Source of the DNA: UMGS1649 sp045637095
GTDB lineage: Bacteria > Bacillota > Clostridia > TANB77 > CAG-465
Reading direction: 5' to 3'
Length of the DNA stretch: 34,918 bases
NCBI GenBank assembly: GCA_045637095.1
Contig: JAZTYX010000009.1
Coordinates: 1-34,918, forward strand
Shown: positions 22,972 to 30,660 of the stretch, piece by piece
Position numbering within the stretch: position 1 is the stretch's first letter
Layout of the letters: each line of letters starts with the position of its first letter
Program-made: the position numbers and the translations under genes
The notes under the pieces: generated by a model
Told to the model about the DNA's origin: nothing
The model's input: only the letters and a program-made list of their open reading frames with translations
Databases searched by the model: none

Positions 22972-23660
22972 TGTGTGTTCTCCTTAATAGTATTTTTTGC
23001 CATAACTTGTTTTAGAATATCTAGATATATTTCTTCATCTGTACTTAGAGAAATATTTATTAGAGATTCTTTATAAAGTTTTTTGATTAAAAGGTACTTT
23101 TCTCTTGTTTCTGTTATACCTGTAACAGATTCGATGATTTGGTCTGCAATATCTGTAGTTGGAGCAGTAGAAATTAAGTGCATAAGTTCTTCGGAACTTA
23201 GGACTTTTGCCATTTCCCCAGTTACATATGTTGCTTTCTTTTTTTCTCTAGCGCGAGTCATACGAATTCTTCTACCATCAAAGTTTGAGGTGGTAATGAT
23301 TATTATGCTTATACCAATATTGGTTATATGAATCCAAAATAGAGGTAAAGCAATTCTACCACCGGTAGCTATTAATAGCGAAGAACCAAATAACAATGCG
23401 TTAAAGACAACAAGGTTTTGAATCCTTATTAGCATCTTCATATATTTTTCCATTGCTTTATCTTCTTGTTCATCATATTGATAACCAAGGAAAAGAGTTA
23501 AGATATAATACATAAAGAAGTATAAGAGCCCTACGAAAATGCCAGACATTATAGAAAAGAATATGATTCTTTCTGTCCGCACAAAATAGTTACAAATTGT
23601 TCCATAAATTAAACCGAATATGCCAAAAATAAAAGCAGTAATATAGTATCGTTTTTTCAT
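22968..23660 (-). CDS. Membrane protein with a cytoplasmic helical domain
   Basis: A 230-residue protein not recognised as a named family. Four hydrophobic segments lie near residues 4-25, 30-58, 83-102 and 105-125, followed by a basic stretch RRIRMTRAREKKKATYV (about 130-147). A C-terminal helical domain of about 70 residues starts at LSSEELMHLISTAP and is duplicated as the separate downstream protein. By the positive-inside rule the domain is probably cytoplasmic. ATG at 23660 fits GGAAGGG; an in-frame TTG at 23675 has no suitable site. The promoter carries a perfect palindrome over its -35. Confidence 0.7.
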   Translation of the reverse strand: MKKRYYITAFIFGIFGLIYGTICNYFVRTERIIFFSIMSGIFVGLLYFFMYYILTLFLGYQYDEQEDKAMEKYMKMLIRIQNLVVFNALLFGSSLLIATGGRIALPLFWIHITNIGISIIIITTSNFDGRRIRMTRAREKKKATYVTGEMAKVLSSEELMHLISTAPTTDIADQIIESVTGITETREKYLLIKKLYKESLINISLSTDEEIYLDILKQVMAKNTIKENTQ

Positions 23661-23710
23661 ATGTATCCCTTCCAAAAATATTTTTTCGGTATATTAAATT
23701 AACATAAAAT

Positions 23711-23739
23711 ATTTTACCACAGATTGCTAAATTTAGCAA
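23711..23739 (-). promoter_or_regulatory. Promoter with a palindromic operator candidate (minus strand)
   Basis: On the minus strand TTGCTA (23739-23734), 17-base spacer, TAAAAT (23716-23711). The perfect 16-base palindrome TTGCTAAATTTAGCAA (23724-23739) covers the -35 and part of the spacer, a typical place for a dimeric repressor to block polymerase. Confidence 0.65.
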
Positions 23740-23769
23740 CAAAAAACACCAAACATAATGTTTGGTGTT
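23740..23769 (-). terminator. Terminator of tRNA-Leu (minus strand)
   Basis: On the minus strand a perfect ten-base stem AACACCAAAC / GTTTGGTGTT with loop ATTAT (plus coordinates 23745-23769), followed by TTTTTTG, four bases after the tRNA CCA end. Confidence 0.85.
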
Positions 23770-23773
23770 AATT

Positions 23774-23860
23774 TGGTGGGAAAGATCGGAATCGAACCGA
23801 TACGAGTGTTACCTCGCAGGATTTTAAGTCCTGTGCGTCTGCCAGTTCCGCCACTATCCC
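23774..23860 (-). tRNA. tRNA-Leu (anticodon UAA)
   Basis: An 87-nt cloverleaf with encoded CCA. On the minus strand it starts GGGATAGTGGCGGAACTGG. The anticodon stem-loop is CAGGA-CTTAAAA-TCCTG with anticodon TAA, reading UUA, a preferred leucine codon in this AT-rich genome. A long variable arm (CGAGG...CTCG type) marks it as a class II tRNA, and the T arm is ATCGG-TTCGATT-CCGAT. The acceptor stem GGGATAG / CTTTCCC has one U-U mismatch at pair 5-68. Own promoter and terminator. Confidence 0.95.
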
Positions 23861-23871
23861 ATGCAAGAAAT

Positions 23872-23900
23872 ATCTTAACATTTTTTCAGACTAAAGTCAA
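23872..23900 (-). promoter_or_regulatory. Promoter of tRNA-Leu (minus strand)
   Basis: On the minus strand TTGACT (23900-23895), 17-base spacer, TAAGAT (23877-23872), 12 bases before the mature tRNA 5' end. Confidence 0.75.
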
Positions 23901-23978
23901 CTAAAAAATCAAAAAAAGTTATATAAATTTTATTTTTTTAATTTTCGCGTAGATAATTAAACAAATTTGAATATAGAG

Positions 23979-24057
23979 TTGTATATTTTAATCCCTTGTG
24001 CTAGAATACATAGAAACTAAATTGTTTTGGTACGCTGAGAATTTAGCGTATATTTTT
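23979..24057 (+). promoter_or_regulatory. Promoter and leader hairpin of glycogen phosphorylase
   Basis: An extended -10 element TGC-TAGAAT (23999-24007) with TTGTAT (23979-23984) at 17-base spacing. The leader then forms TACGCT (24031-24036) / AGCGTA (24045-24050) followed by TATTTTTAAT, which could act as a weak attenuator before the AAGGAGG at 24071. Confidence 0.45.
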
Positions 24058-24117
24058 AATACTCACTTAAAAGGAGGATTATGTGTGAGAAAAAATACAT
24101 TGAAAGGAGAAACATAC

Positions 24118-26502
24118 ATGTACGACAAAGTAACTCTAAAACAAATGTATACGGATACTGCACGGAATTTCTTTAATAAAGAACTATCTATGCTTGATCC
24201 GTATGAATTAAATGCGGTAATTGCGCACGTAATAAAGTCAAAAGTTATCTTGAACAATTTCGAAAACTCGATGAATCTTTATTCTAAAGAGAAAATTGCA
24301 ATATATTTCTCTATAGAATTTCTCATGGGTAGAATTGTTCTTGATGCTTTGACAAATGCTGGATTAAGAAAGCTTACGGCAAAAATCTTCTTAGAAGAAG
24401 GTGTTGACATCAACTGCCTTGAAGATGTAGATGATACAGCTCTTGGTAATGGTGGCCTTGGAAGACTTGCTGCATGCTTCATTGAATCGGCTGCAACGCT
24501 TGGTTATCCTGTTTATGGTGCAGGACTTTACTACAAGTACGGCCTTTTCAAACAGACTTTTGATGGAAACGGTAACCAAGTAGAAGTACAGGATGATTGG
24601 ACAAGCCACGGTGAGCCGTGGTTTGAGGCACGAGATGAAGATTCTGTTATAGTTGAGTACCAAGATACTAAGGTAAAAGCGGTACCATATATTTTACCTA
24701 TTATTGGATACAATACAAGCAGAGAAAACTATACTGCAAATGCGTTCCCGCTTACACTTTGGAAGTCTGAAGGTATCCATGGTACAAACGAATCTGCGCT
24801 TAAGATTTCGGATGTTCTTTATCCTAAGGATGACACTGATGATGGTAAGAGACTAAGGCTTAGACAAGAGTACTTCTTCTCAAGCGCAATGATGCAATAT
24901 ATCTTTAAGAAGCACTATGCTAAGCATGGAACATTGGATAACATCGAGGAATACTATGTGTTCCAGATGAACGATACTCATCCTGTTGTAGCTTGCCTTG
25001 AATTTATTCGTCTTCTTAAGAACGCTGGATATACGTTTGATGAAGCTTTTGCTAAGGCAAGGAAATGTTTTGCGTATACAAACCATACAATTATGAGTGA
25101 AGCTTTGGAAAAATGGCCGATTATTATCTTTAAGGACATGCTTCCAAACATCTTTAAGATAATTGAGGAAATCAACCAAGCTTTAATTAACGAGCTTATT
25201 GGCAAGCCTGAGTTTAACTTCACGAGTATTGTAGACGGAAAGCTCCAATATTTCCCTAACTGGGAAAAGGTAAGAGAATATGAAATGTTCTCTTATGGCG
25301 TTATCCATATGGCAAATATTGCAAGCTATGTTTCCTTCAGAATTAACGGTGTTGCAGAGATTCACAGTGGTATAATTAAGCGAGAAACTCTTAATAAGTG
25401 GTATGTGCTTTATCCAGATAAGTTCATCAACAAAACAAATGGTATTACACAAAGACGCTGGCTTAAACTTGCAAACTATGATCTTGCAAACTTCTTAGAT
25501 TCTTATCTTGGTAAGAGCTGGACAACCAATCTTTCAAGACTTGAATCTATGGAAAGATACAAGAATGATCAAGAAGTTCTTGCACGTTTTGCAAAGGTTA
25601 AGATGGCAGCTAAAGAAAACCTTGCACGGTATATATACGCTAAAGAAGGAATCTGTATAGATCCTACAAGCATCATTGATTGTCAGGTAAAGAGAATTCA
25701 CGAGTATAAGAGACAACTGATGAATGCTCTTAGAATCTTGTATATCTATGATGGTATAAAGAAAGGAACTATTACAGACTTCTATAATACGACCTTTGTT
25801 ATAGGTGGAAAGGCTGCTGCGGGATATGCTGCTGCAAAGCAAATTATATCTCTTATCAAAGATATTGAAGAGCTTGTAAATAACGATCCGGATATGCAAG
25901 GAAAAATGAAGGTTGTATTTCTTACAAACTTCAATGTAAGTTATGCTGAAAAAGTGTATGCGGGAGCTAACTTCTCTGAGCAGATAAGTACTGCGGGTAC
26001 AGAAGCTTCTGGTACTGGCAACATGAAGTTCATGTTAAACGGTGCTCCTACAATCGGCACTCTTGATGGCGCAAATATCGAGATTGTTGAAGAAGCAGGT
26101 ACTAAGAACAATTATATCTTTGGCGCAACTGTTGAAGAGCTTACGCGCATTAAGGCTATATACAATCATCACTCGTTCCTTGAGGCAAACAAAGATCTTG
26201 TGGAGCTTTTAGCTTATCTTAAAGGAGAAAAAGGACTTAAGCGTATCTACTGGGACCTTGTAAATACTCTCCTTTATGATGATAGATATTTTGTTATGTA
26301 TGACCTTAAGTCTTATGTGGCAGTTACGCTTAAAGCCAATGCAGATTATGCAAGAGAGCAGAGAACAAAAGACTATACTTGTTATACAAGGAAGGCTTTC
26401 AAGAATACTATTCATGCTGGTAAATTCTCATCAGACAGAACAATTAAAGAATATGCTACAGAAGTGTGGCATATAAAGAAAGCTAGAAGACAAAGTAACT
26501 AG
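24118..26502 (+). CDS. glgP: Glycogen/starch phosphorylase
   Basis: A 794-residue member of glycosyltransferase family 35, which releases glucose-1-phosphate from alpha-1,4-glucan ends using pyridoxal phosphate. Visible are FSIEFLMGR (near 61-69), DTALGNGGLGRLAACFIESAATLGYP, the VIGGKAAAGYAAAKQII segment, and the cofactor site EASGTGNMKFMLNGAPTIGTLDGANIEI with the Schiff-base Lys637. ATG at 24118 follows GAAAGGAGAAAC. An in-frame GTG at 24085 with a stronger AAGGAGG site would add 11 residues and remains possible. Codons ending in C or G and CTT for Leu are more frequent than in neighbours. No other glycogen genes are adjacent. Terminator follows. Confidence 0.95.
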   Translation: MYDKVTLKQMYTDTARNFFNKELSMLDPYELNAVIAHVIKSKVILNNFENSMNLYSKEKIAIYFSIEFLMGRIVLDALTNAGLRKLTAKIFLEEGVDINCLEDVDDTALGNGGLGRLAACFIESAATLGYPVYGAGLYYKYGLFKQTFDGNGNQVEVQDDWTSHGEPWFEARDEDSVIVEYQDTKVKAVPYILPIIGYNTSRENYTANAFPLTLWKSEGIHGTNESALKISDVLYPKDDTDDGKRLRLRQEYFFSSAMMQYIFKKHYAKHGTLDNIEEYYVFQMNDTHPVVACLEFIRLLKNAGYTFDEAFAKARKCFAYTNHTIMSEALEKWPIIIFKDMLPNIFKIIEEINQALINELIGKPEFNFTSIVDGKLQYFPNWEKVREYEMFSYGVIHMANIASYVSFRINGVAEIHSGIIKRETLNKWYVLYPDKFINKTNGITQRRWLKLANYDLANFLDSYLGKSWTTNLSRLESMERYKNDQEVLARFAKVKMAAKENLARYIYAKEGICIDPTSIIDCQVKRIHEYKRQLMNALRILYIYDGIKKGTITDFYNTTFVIGGKAAAGYAAAKQIISLIKDIEELVNNDPDMQGKMKVVFLTNFNVSYAEKVYAGANFSEQISTAGTEASGTGNMKFMLNGAPTIGTLDGANIEIVEEAGTKNNYIFGATVEELTRIKAIYNHHSFLEANKDLVELLAYLKGEKGLKRIYWDLVNTLLYDDRYFVMYDLKSYVAVTLKANADYAREQRTKDYTCYTRKAFKNTIHAGKFSSDRTIKEYATEVWHIKKARRQSN

Positions 26503-26507
26503 TAATT

Positions 26508-26545
26508 AAACACCCAATTAGGAATTCCTAATTGGGTGTTTTTCT
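26508..26545 (+). terminator. Terminator of glgP
   Basis: Perfect 15-base stem AAACACCCAATTAGG (26508-26522) / CCTAATTGGGTGTTT (26527-26541), loop AATT, followed by TTCTGTCTT. Confidence 0.9.
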
Positions 26546-26657
26546 GTCTTGTTAATAAATAAAAATATAGACATCTAAATGATTATAATACGAAAAATTA
26601 AGCATAATATTCTTGTTAGCAAAATATAATTTAATAAATATTTAATGGGGTGAAAAT

Positions 26658-27881
26658 ATGAGAAGTATCTTAAAAAAAGAAATGGTAGTCTTTGCGTTAG
26701 TATATCTGGTTATGGTTGTGTTTAATCTTGTTTATGCTTTACCATCGTTTGCGATAGTAGAGTTAAATAATAAATACAAAACAGAGGAATCGTCTATAAA
26801 AACAAATGCTCCGGTGTTTAATTTTACATCTGGAGCACAAGTATTAATGGAAGCAAGTACGGGCAGAATAATATACGCAAATAACGAGAACGATAGACTT
26901 TATCCAGCATCTGTGACGAAGGTTATGACAATGCTTTTAATAATGGAAAAAATAGATTCGGGCGCTCTTAAGTATACAGATATCGTAACGTGTTCTAAAC
27001 AAGCATCGCTTATGGGTGGATCACAAATTTGGTTTAAGGAAGGTGAAACATTAACAGTAGATGAAGCCTTAAAATGTATAGCTGTTGTATCTGCAAATGA
27101 TGTTAGCTTTGCTATGGCGGAATTAATTGGCGGAAGTCACGAAAACTTTGTTAATATGATGAATAACAAAGCTAAAGAATTAGGGATGGAAAATACCAAT
27201 TTTATGAATGCACACGGTATAGATGAAGAAGGTCACTACACATCAGCAAAAGATATAGCAATAATGTCTAGAGAGCTAATAAATAAACATCCAGACATAC
27301 TTAAATACACAAGCATTTGGCAAGATAATATAAGAAATGGATCATTTACATTATCTAGCACAAACAAGTTACTAAAGACATATAATGGACTTACAGGTCT
27401 TAAAACTGGCTCTACATCAACAGCTATGTTTAACTTGTCTGCGACAGCAACAAGAGAAGGTTTAACATTTATTGCGGTTGTAATGAAAGGGATTTCGAGT
27501 GCTGAAAGAAATGAGGAAATAACAACGTTACTTAACTATGGTTTTGCAAACTATTCTGTAGAAAAATTGTGTACGAAGAATGATGTTATAGCTAAGATTA
27601 AAGTAAATAAAAGCTTGGATAAGGAGTATAATGTTATACCAGATTTGGATAAGAGTATACTAAAAACAAAAGGTGAAACACTAGAATTTAGAAAGGTAGT
27701 AGAGATAAGTAAAAATATCACAGCTCCTATAACAAAAGGAAGTGTTGTTGGTAATATAAAATGGTTAGATAAAAACAATGAAATTCTTAGTGAAACTAAC
27801 CTAATTATTGACGAGAAAATAGGACGCTCAAATTTTGGTGAATATGTTAAAAAAATAATAGAAAAATATGTATTTTTATAG
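26658..27881 (+). CDS. dacF: D-alanyl-D-alanine carboxypeptidase, DacF type
   Basis: A 407-residue penicillin-binding protein of the S11 family that trims the terminal D-Ala from peptidoglycan stem peptides outside the membrane. A signal peptide or anchor is visible at residues 9-33. The three active-site motifs are S85-V-T-K88, S145-A-N147 and K249-T-G251, at normal spacing. A PBP5-type C-terminal beta domain follows (about residues 300-385), and a short amphipathic end FGEYVKKIIEKYVFL may tether it to the membrane. DacF-type enzymes in spore formers work in spore cortex formation, which would fit the SpoIIM-like gene, but a vegetative role is possible. GGGGTG site before ATG. Confidence 0.88.
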   Translation: MRSILKKEMVVFALVYLVMVVFNLVYALPSFAIVELNNKYKTEESSIKTNAPVFNFTSGAQVLMEASTGRIIYANNENDRLYPASVTKVMTMLLIMEKIDSGALKYTDIVTCSKQASLMGGSQIWFKEGETLTVDEALKCIAVVSANDVSFAMAELIGGSHENFVNMMNNKAKELGMENTNFMNAHGIDEEGHYTSAKDIAIMSRELINKHPDILKYTSIWQDNIRNGSFTLSSTNKLLKTYNGLTGLKTGSTSTAMFNLSATATREGLTFIAVVMKGISSAERNEEITTLLNYGFANYSVEKLCTKNDVIAKIKVNKSLDKEYNVIPDLDKSILKTKGETLEFRKVVEISKNITAPITKGSVVGNIKWLDKNNEILSETNLIIDEKIGRSNFGEYVKKIIEKYVFL

Positions 27882-27928
27882 GGTAAAAATAAAAATAAAA
27901 AAGTGCTCAAAATGTAGTAGAATACACA

Positions 27929-27972
27929 AAAATAAATGTAATATTACACAAATATTACATTTATTTTACATT
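27929..27972 (+). terminator. Long hairpin after dacF
   Basis: Perfect 16-base stem AAAATAAATGTAATAT (27929-27944) / ATATTACATTTATTTT (27952-27967) with a seven-base loop, followed by ACATTTTAGTTT. The T-tract is imperfect, so it may also be an operator upstream of the pilus promoter. Confidence 0.6.
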
Positions 27973-27996
27973 TTAGTTTAATGTATCTCAAATGCC

Positions 27997-28034
27997 TTAA
28001 AATCGTTGACTAAAATAGCTGTTTGTTATATTAT
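27997..28034 (+). promoter_or_regulatory. Promoter of the pilus operon
   Basis: TTGACT (28006-28011), 17-base spacer, TATTAT (28029-28034), then GGAGG at 28049. The 15 bases 27997-28011 are identical to those at the alpha operon promoter (11402-11416). Confidence 0.75.
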
Positions 28035-28062
28035 TTGGTCAGTATTATGGAGGTTTATACAT

Positions 28063-29088
28063 ATGATAGGAATGAATCAAATTAAGAAGAGATTATTTAG
28101 AGGTATTGCAATAGGTCTAGCTATTGGTATAGTGGGCATGATTGTAATATTCGTGTTAATGAATAACGTAGTAAATTCATATAAAGATGGTACGAATGAA
28201 AACTTTAGAAGGGATTATACTTTCAATGTTGTAACATTAACAAGAGATGTTGTACAAGGCGAAACAATAACAGAGGATATGCTAACTACAACAAGAATAC
28301 ACAAAAACACAGCGGCAACAAATGCTATAACAAATATTTACGAAGCGGTTGGACAAACAGCTAAATACAATATAGCTAAAAACACAACAGCAGTTTCAGG
28401 AATGTTTGCAACAAAACTTGTTAGCCAAGATACAAGAGTACAAGAAATAAGCTCAATACTATTACCAATAGATATAGTTGAAGGGGATTATGTGGATGTT
28501 CGTATAACATTCCCAAGTGGTGTTGAATATATCGTGCTTGCACAAAAACAAGTTCAAAAAATTTATGGTTCTGTAATTTGGTTAGAAATGACTGAAGAAG
28601 AAACATTAATATTAAACAGTGCTATGGTTGACTCGTACTTAAGAGATGGAACAAAGATATATGCAGTTAGATACGCAGATCCAACTACACAAATTAAATT
28701 AGGAACAGATGATGAACTTGCTAACGCAGAAGAATATATTAGAACTAAAATTACTGAAGAAGTTACTAAACTTGGCACACCAACTACTCAACAATTATCA
28801 GACATGGTTTCTAAATTTGCGATTGAATACAGATACTATATTGAATCATATAACAAGACAAAAGTTAATTATCAACCAAATGAAGAGGTTATGAAATTCA
28901 TGAGACAAAATCCAAACATAGTTGAAAAGGCAAAAGAAAGACTTAATTCAACAGCACGTGCAAACATGGATTCAAGTATCGACTTATTCGAAAACAACAA
29001 TTCAGAAGCATATGAAAATGTAATTAACGGAGTTGGAACTTCAATAGAAATAATAAATGGATTAAGAAGCGGATTATTAGAACAATAA
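28063..29088 (+). CDS. CpaB/SAF-domain pilus assembly protein
   Basis: A 341-residue membrane protein. One membrane segment lies near residues 12-34 (GIAIGLAIGIVGMIVIFVLM). An external SAF domain follows (about 53-115) with VVTLTRDVVQGETITEDMLTTTRI and VGQTAKYNIAKNTTAVSGMF. Residues 124-180 (SSILLPIDIVEGDYVDVRITFPSG) match the RcpC/CpaB pattern. The C-terminal 130 residues are helical and charged. CpaB proteins help assemble the outer part of Tad pili; here, in a Gram-positive cell, it would work in the wall zone. ATG at 28063 follows ATGGAGG. First gene of the operon; the next gene starts 17 bases later. Confidence 0.75.
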   Translation: MIGMNQIKKRLFRGIAIGLAIGIVGMIVIFVLMNNVVNSYKDGTNENFRRDYTFNVVTLTRDVVQGETITEDMLTTTRIHKNTAATNAITNIYEAVGQTAKYNIAKNTTAVSGMFATKLVSQDTRVQEISSILLPIDIVEGDYVDVRITFPSGVEYIVLAQKQVQKIYGSVIWLEMTEEETLILNSAMVDSYLRDGTKIYAVRYADPTTQIKLGTDDELANAEEYIRTKITEEVTKLGTPTTQQLSDMVSKFAIEYRYYIESYNKTKVNYQPNEEVMKFMRQNPNIVEKAKERLNSTARANMDSSIDLFENNNSEAYENVINGVGTSIEIINGLRSGLLEQ

Positions 29089-29105
29089 TTAAGTAGGAGG
29101 AGCAA

Positions 29106-29837
29106 ATGCAAAAAATAATAGGTTTGGTAGGATATGTAAACAAATCGGAATTAGTAATAAATCTAGCTAAGACACTATCAATTACTGGCAAAAAAGTGCT
29201 AGTAATTGATGCGACTTTAGAAGAAAGATTAAGATATACAATACCGGCCTTCAACAATTCTGAAAAAGAATACTTAACAAACTTCGATGGTGTAGATTAC
29301 GCATTAGGATTTAATAATATAGATGCAATAAAAGAATATATTTGTACCAAAACATCCGATGCAGAAACATATGACATTATATTACTAGACATAGATAATG
29401 CGGATTCATATGTTGGATTTAGACAAGGCGCAGAAGAATTCACTAGAACATTCTTCTTCATAGAGTACTTAAATATTTCTTTTGGTAGAAATGCTGAAAT
29501 ATTAAAAGCATTAACATCATTTGTTGAAGATGGTAAGAAACCTGTTCTAACAAGAGTAATATATAAGCAATATGTTTCTAGAACAAGTGATAAGTATTTT
29601 GCAAGAATGATAGAAGACTATCCTATAGAGTGGAACGAAAGAGATTACGAGCTTCCATTTATGGAGCAAGATAAAATAGCAGATATTGAAATGCAACAAA
29701 GTGGATATATAGATGTTAATAGACACACTAAACAATTTATAAGCATGATGGCAGATATAGCATCAGATATATTAGGAGATGTTGCTTCAGTAGATATTAA
29801 GAAAATGATAAAAATGTATACAAGGGGGAGAGCATAA
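29106..29837 (+). CDS. MinD/ParA-fold protein with a degraded P-loop (CpaE-like), first copy
   Basis: A 243-residue protein with the opening pattern of a MinD/ParA ATPase: strand IIGLVGYVNKSELVINLAKTL then KKVLVIDATLEE. The deviant Walker A (KGG.GKT) is replaced by GYVNKSEL, which lacks the glycine-rich and signature-lysine pattern. YDIILLDIDNAD (about residues 93-104) fits the Walker B strand. ATP hydrolysis is therefore doubtful. In Tad operons CpaE/TadZ proteins of this fold place the pilus machine in the cell. The strong AGGAGG site and the one-base overlap with the next gene indicate co-translation. Assignment is from fold pattern and operon position. Confidence 0.6.
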   Translation: MQKIIGLVGYVNKSELVINLAKTLSITGKKVLVIDATLEERLRYTIPAFNNSEKEYLTNFDGVDYALGFNNIDAIKEYICTKTSDAETYDIILLDIDNADSYVGFRQGAEEFTRTFFFIEYLNISFGRNAEILKALTSFVEDGKKPVLTRVIYKQYVSRTSDKYFARMIEDYPIEWNERDYELPFMEQDKIADIEMQQSGYIDVNRHTKQFISMMADIASDILGDVASVDIKKMIKMYTRGRA

Positions 29838-30643
29838 TGCCAAAAATAGTTTTTTGGAGTCCAGAGCCTAAATCAATAGGGCAAACACTTGCTAGTGTTG
29901 CATTAACATCAGTAATGGCAATTGAAGAAGATTATTCAAATTTACTATTACATGGTCATTGGCAAGCAAAGAAAATTGAAAGCGCATTTACATATTTTGA
30001 AACTCTTAAAAAGACAAATGTTTTTGGAAGTTCAAGTATGGGTATAACAGCGCTTGCAAGATTAGTTGAAAGTAATAAGCTAACTCCTGAAGGAATAAGA
30101 AACTACGCAAAACCAGTATTAAAACAAAGATTGGATATAATGTATGGTACAAACGTAGCAAGTAGAGAACAATTTGTTCAATTAACAAAAAGTTTAAATA
30201 TGGTTATTAAAAATGCTGTTCAAACATATGACTTAGTTTGGATTGATCTTCCAAAAGGTACAGATAAATCTTATATAACAGAAATCTTATCTGAAGCAGA
30301 CTATGTAATATGTACAATAAATCAAGAAGCGATGTTTTTAGATGATGCTATAAAAGCTTATATGGAAAATGATTTCATAAAAGATAAACCAAAAATGCTT
30401 TTAATGTGTAATTATGAGCCAAAATCTAAATACAACATACCTAATATAAAAAGAAAATACGGTATAAAAGATCCAATATATGCTATTCCAGCAAACTACA
30501 TGTTCACAGATGCATGTAACGATGGAAATGTAATAGATTTTATATATAACAATCTAAACGCAGATAAAATGGATTACAATGGTTACTTCATTTCAGAAGT
30601 AAAAGAAGCATTAAAAGAAATACTAAATAAAGTAAGAGTATAA
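29837..30643 (+). CDS. MinD/ParA-fold protein with a degraded P-loop (CpaE-like), second copy
   Basis: A 268-residue protein overlapping the previous gene by one base (TAATG). The start IVFWSPEPKSIGQTLASVALTSVMA has the strand-loop-helix shape of a ParA P-loop, but the motif SPEPKSIGQT lacks the glycine-rich Walker A. YDLVWIDLPKGTD (about residues 133-145) matches the Walker B strand, and EADYVICTINQEAMFLDD the switch-like following strand. A basic MLLMCNYEPKSKYN segment follows. Together with the previous protein it makes two tandem degraded ParA-fold partners, perhaps a heterodimer. It lies 17 bases before the CpaF-like gene. Confidence 0.6.
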   Translation: MPKIVFWSPEPKSIGQTLASVALTSVMAIEEDYSNLLLHGHWQAKKIESAFTYFETLKKTNVFGSSSMGITALARLVESNKLTPEGIRNYAKPVLKQRLDIMYGTNVASREQFVQLTKSLNMVIKNAVQTYDLVWIDLPKGTDKSYITEILSEADYVICTINQEAMFLDDAIKAYMENDFIKDKPKMLLMCNYEPKSKYNIPNIKRKYGIKDPIYAIPANYMFTDACNDGNVIDFIYNNLNADKMDYNGYFISEVKEALKEILNKVRV

Positions 30644-30660
30644 AGTGAGGGGGTAAGAAC

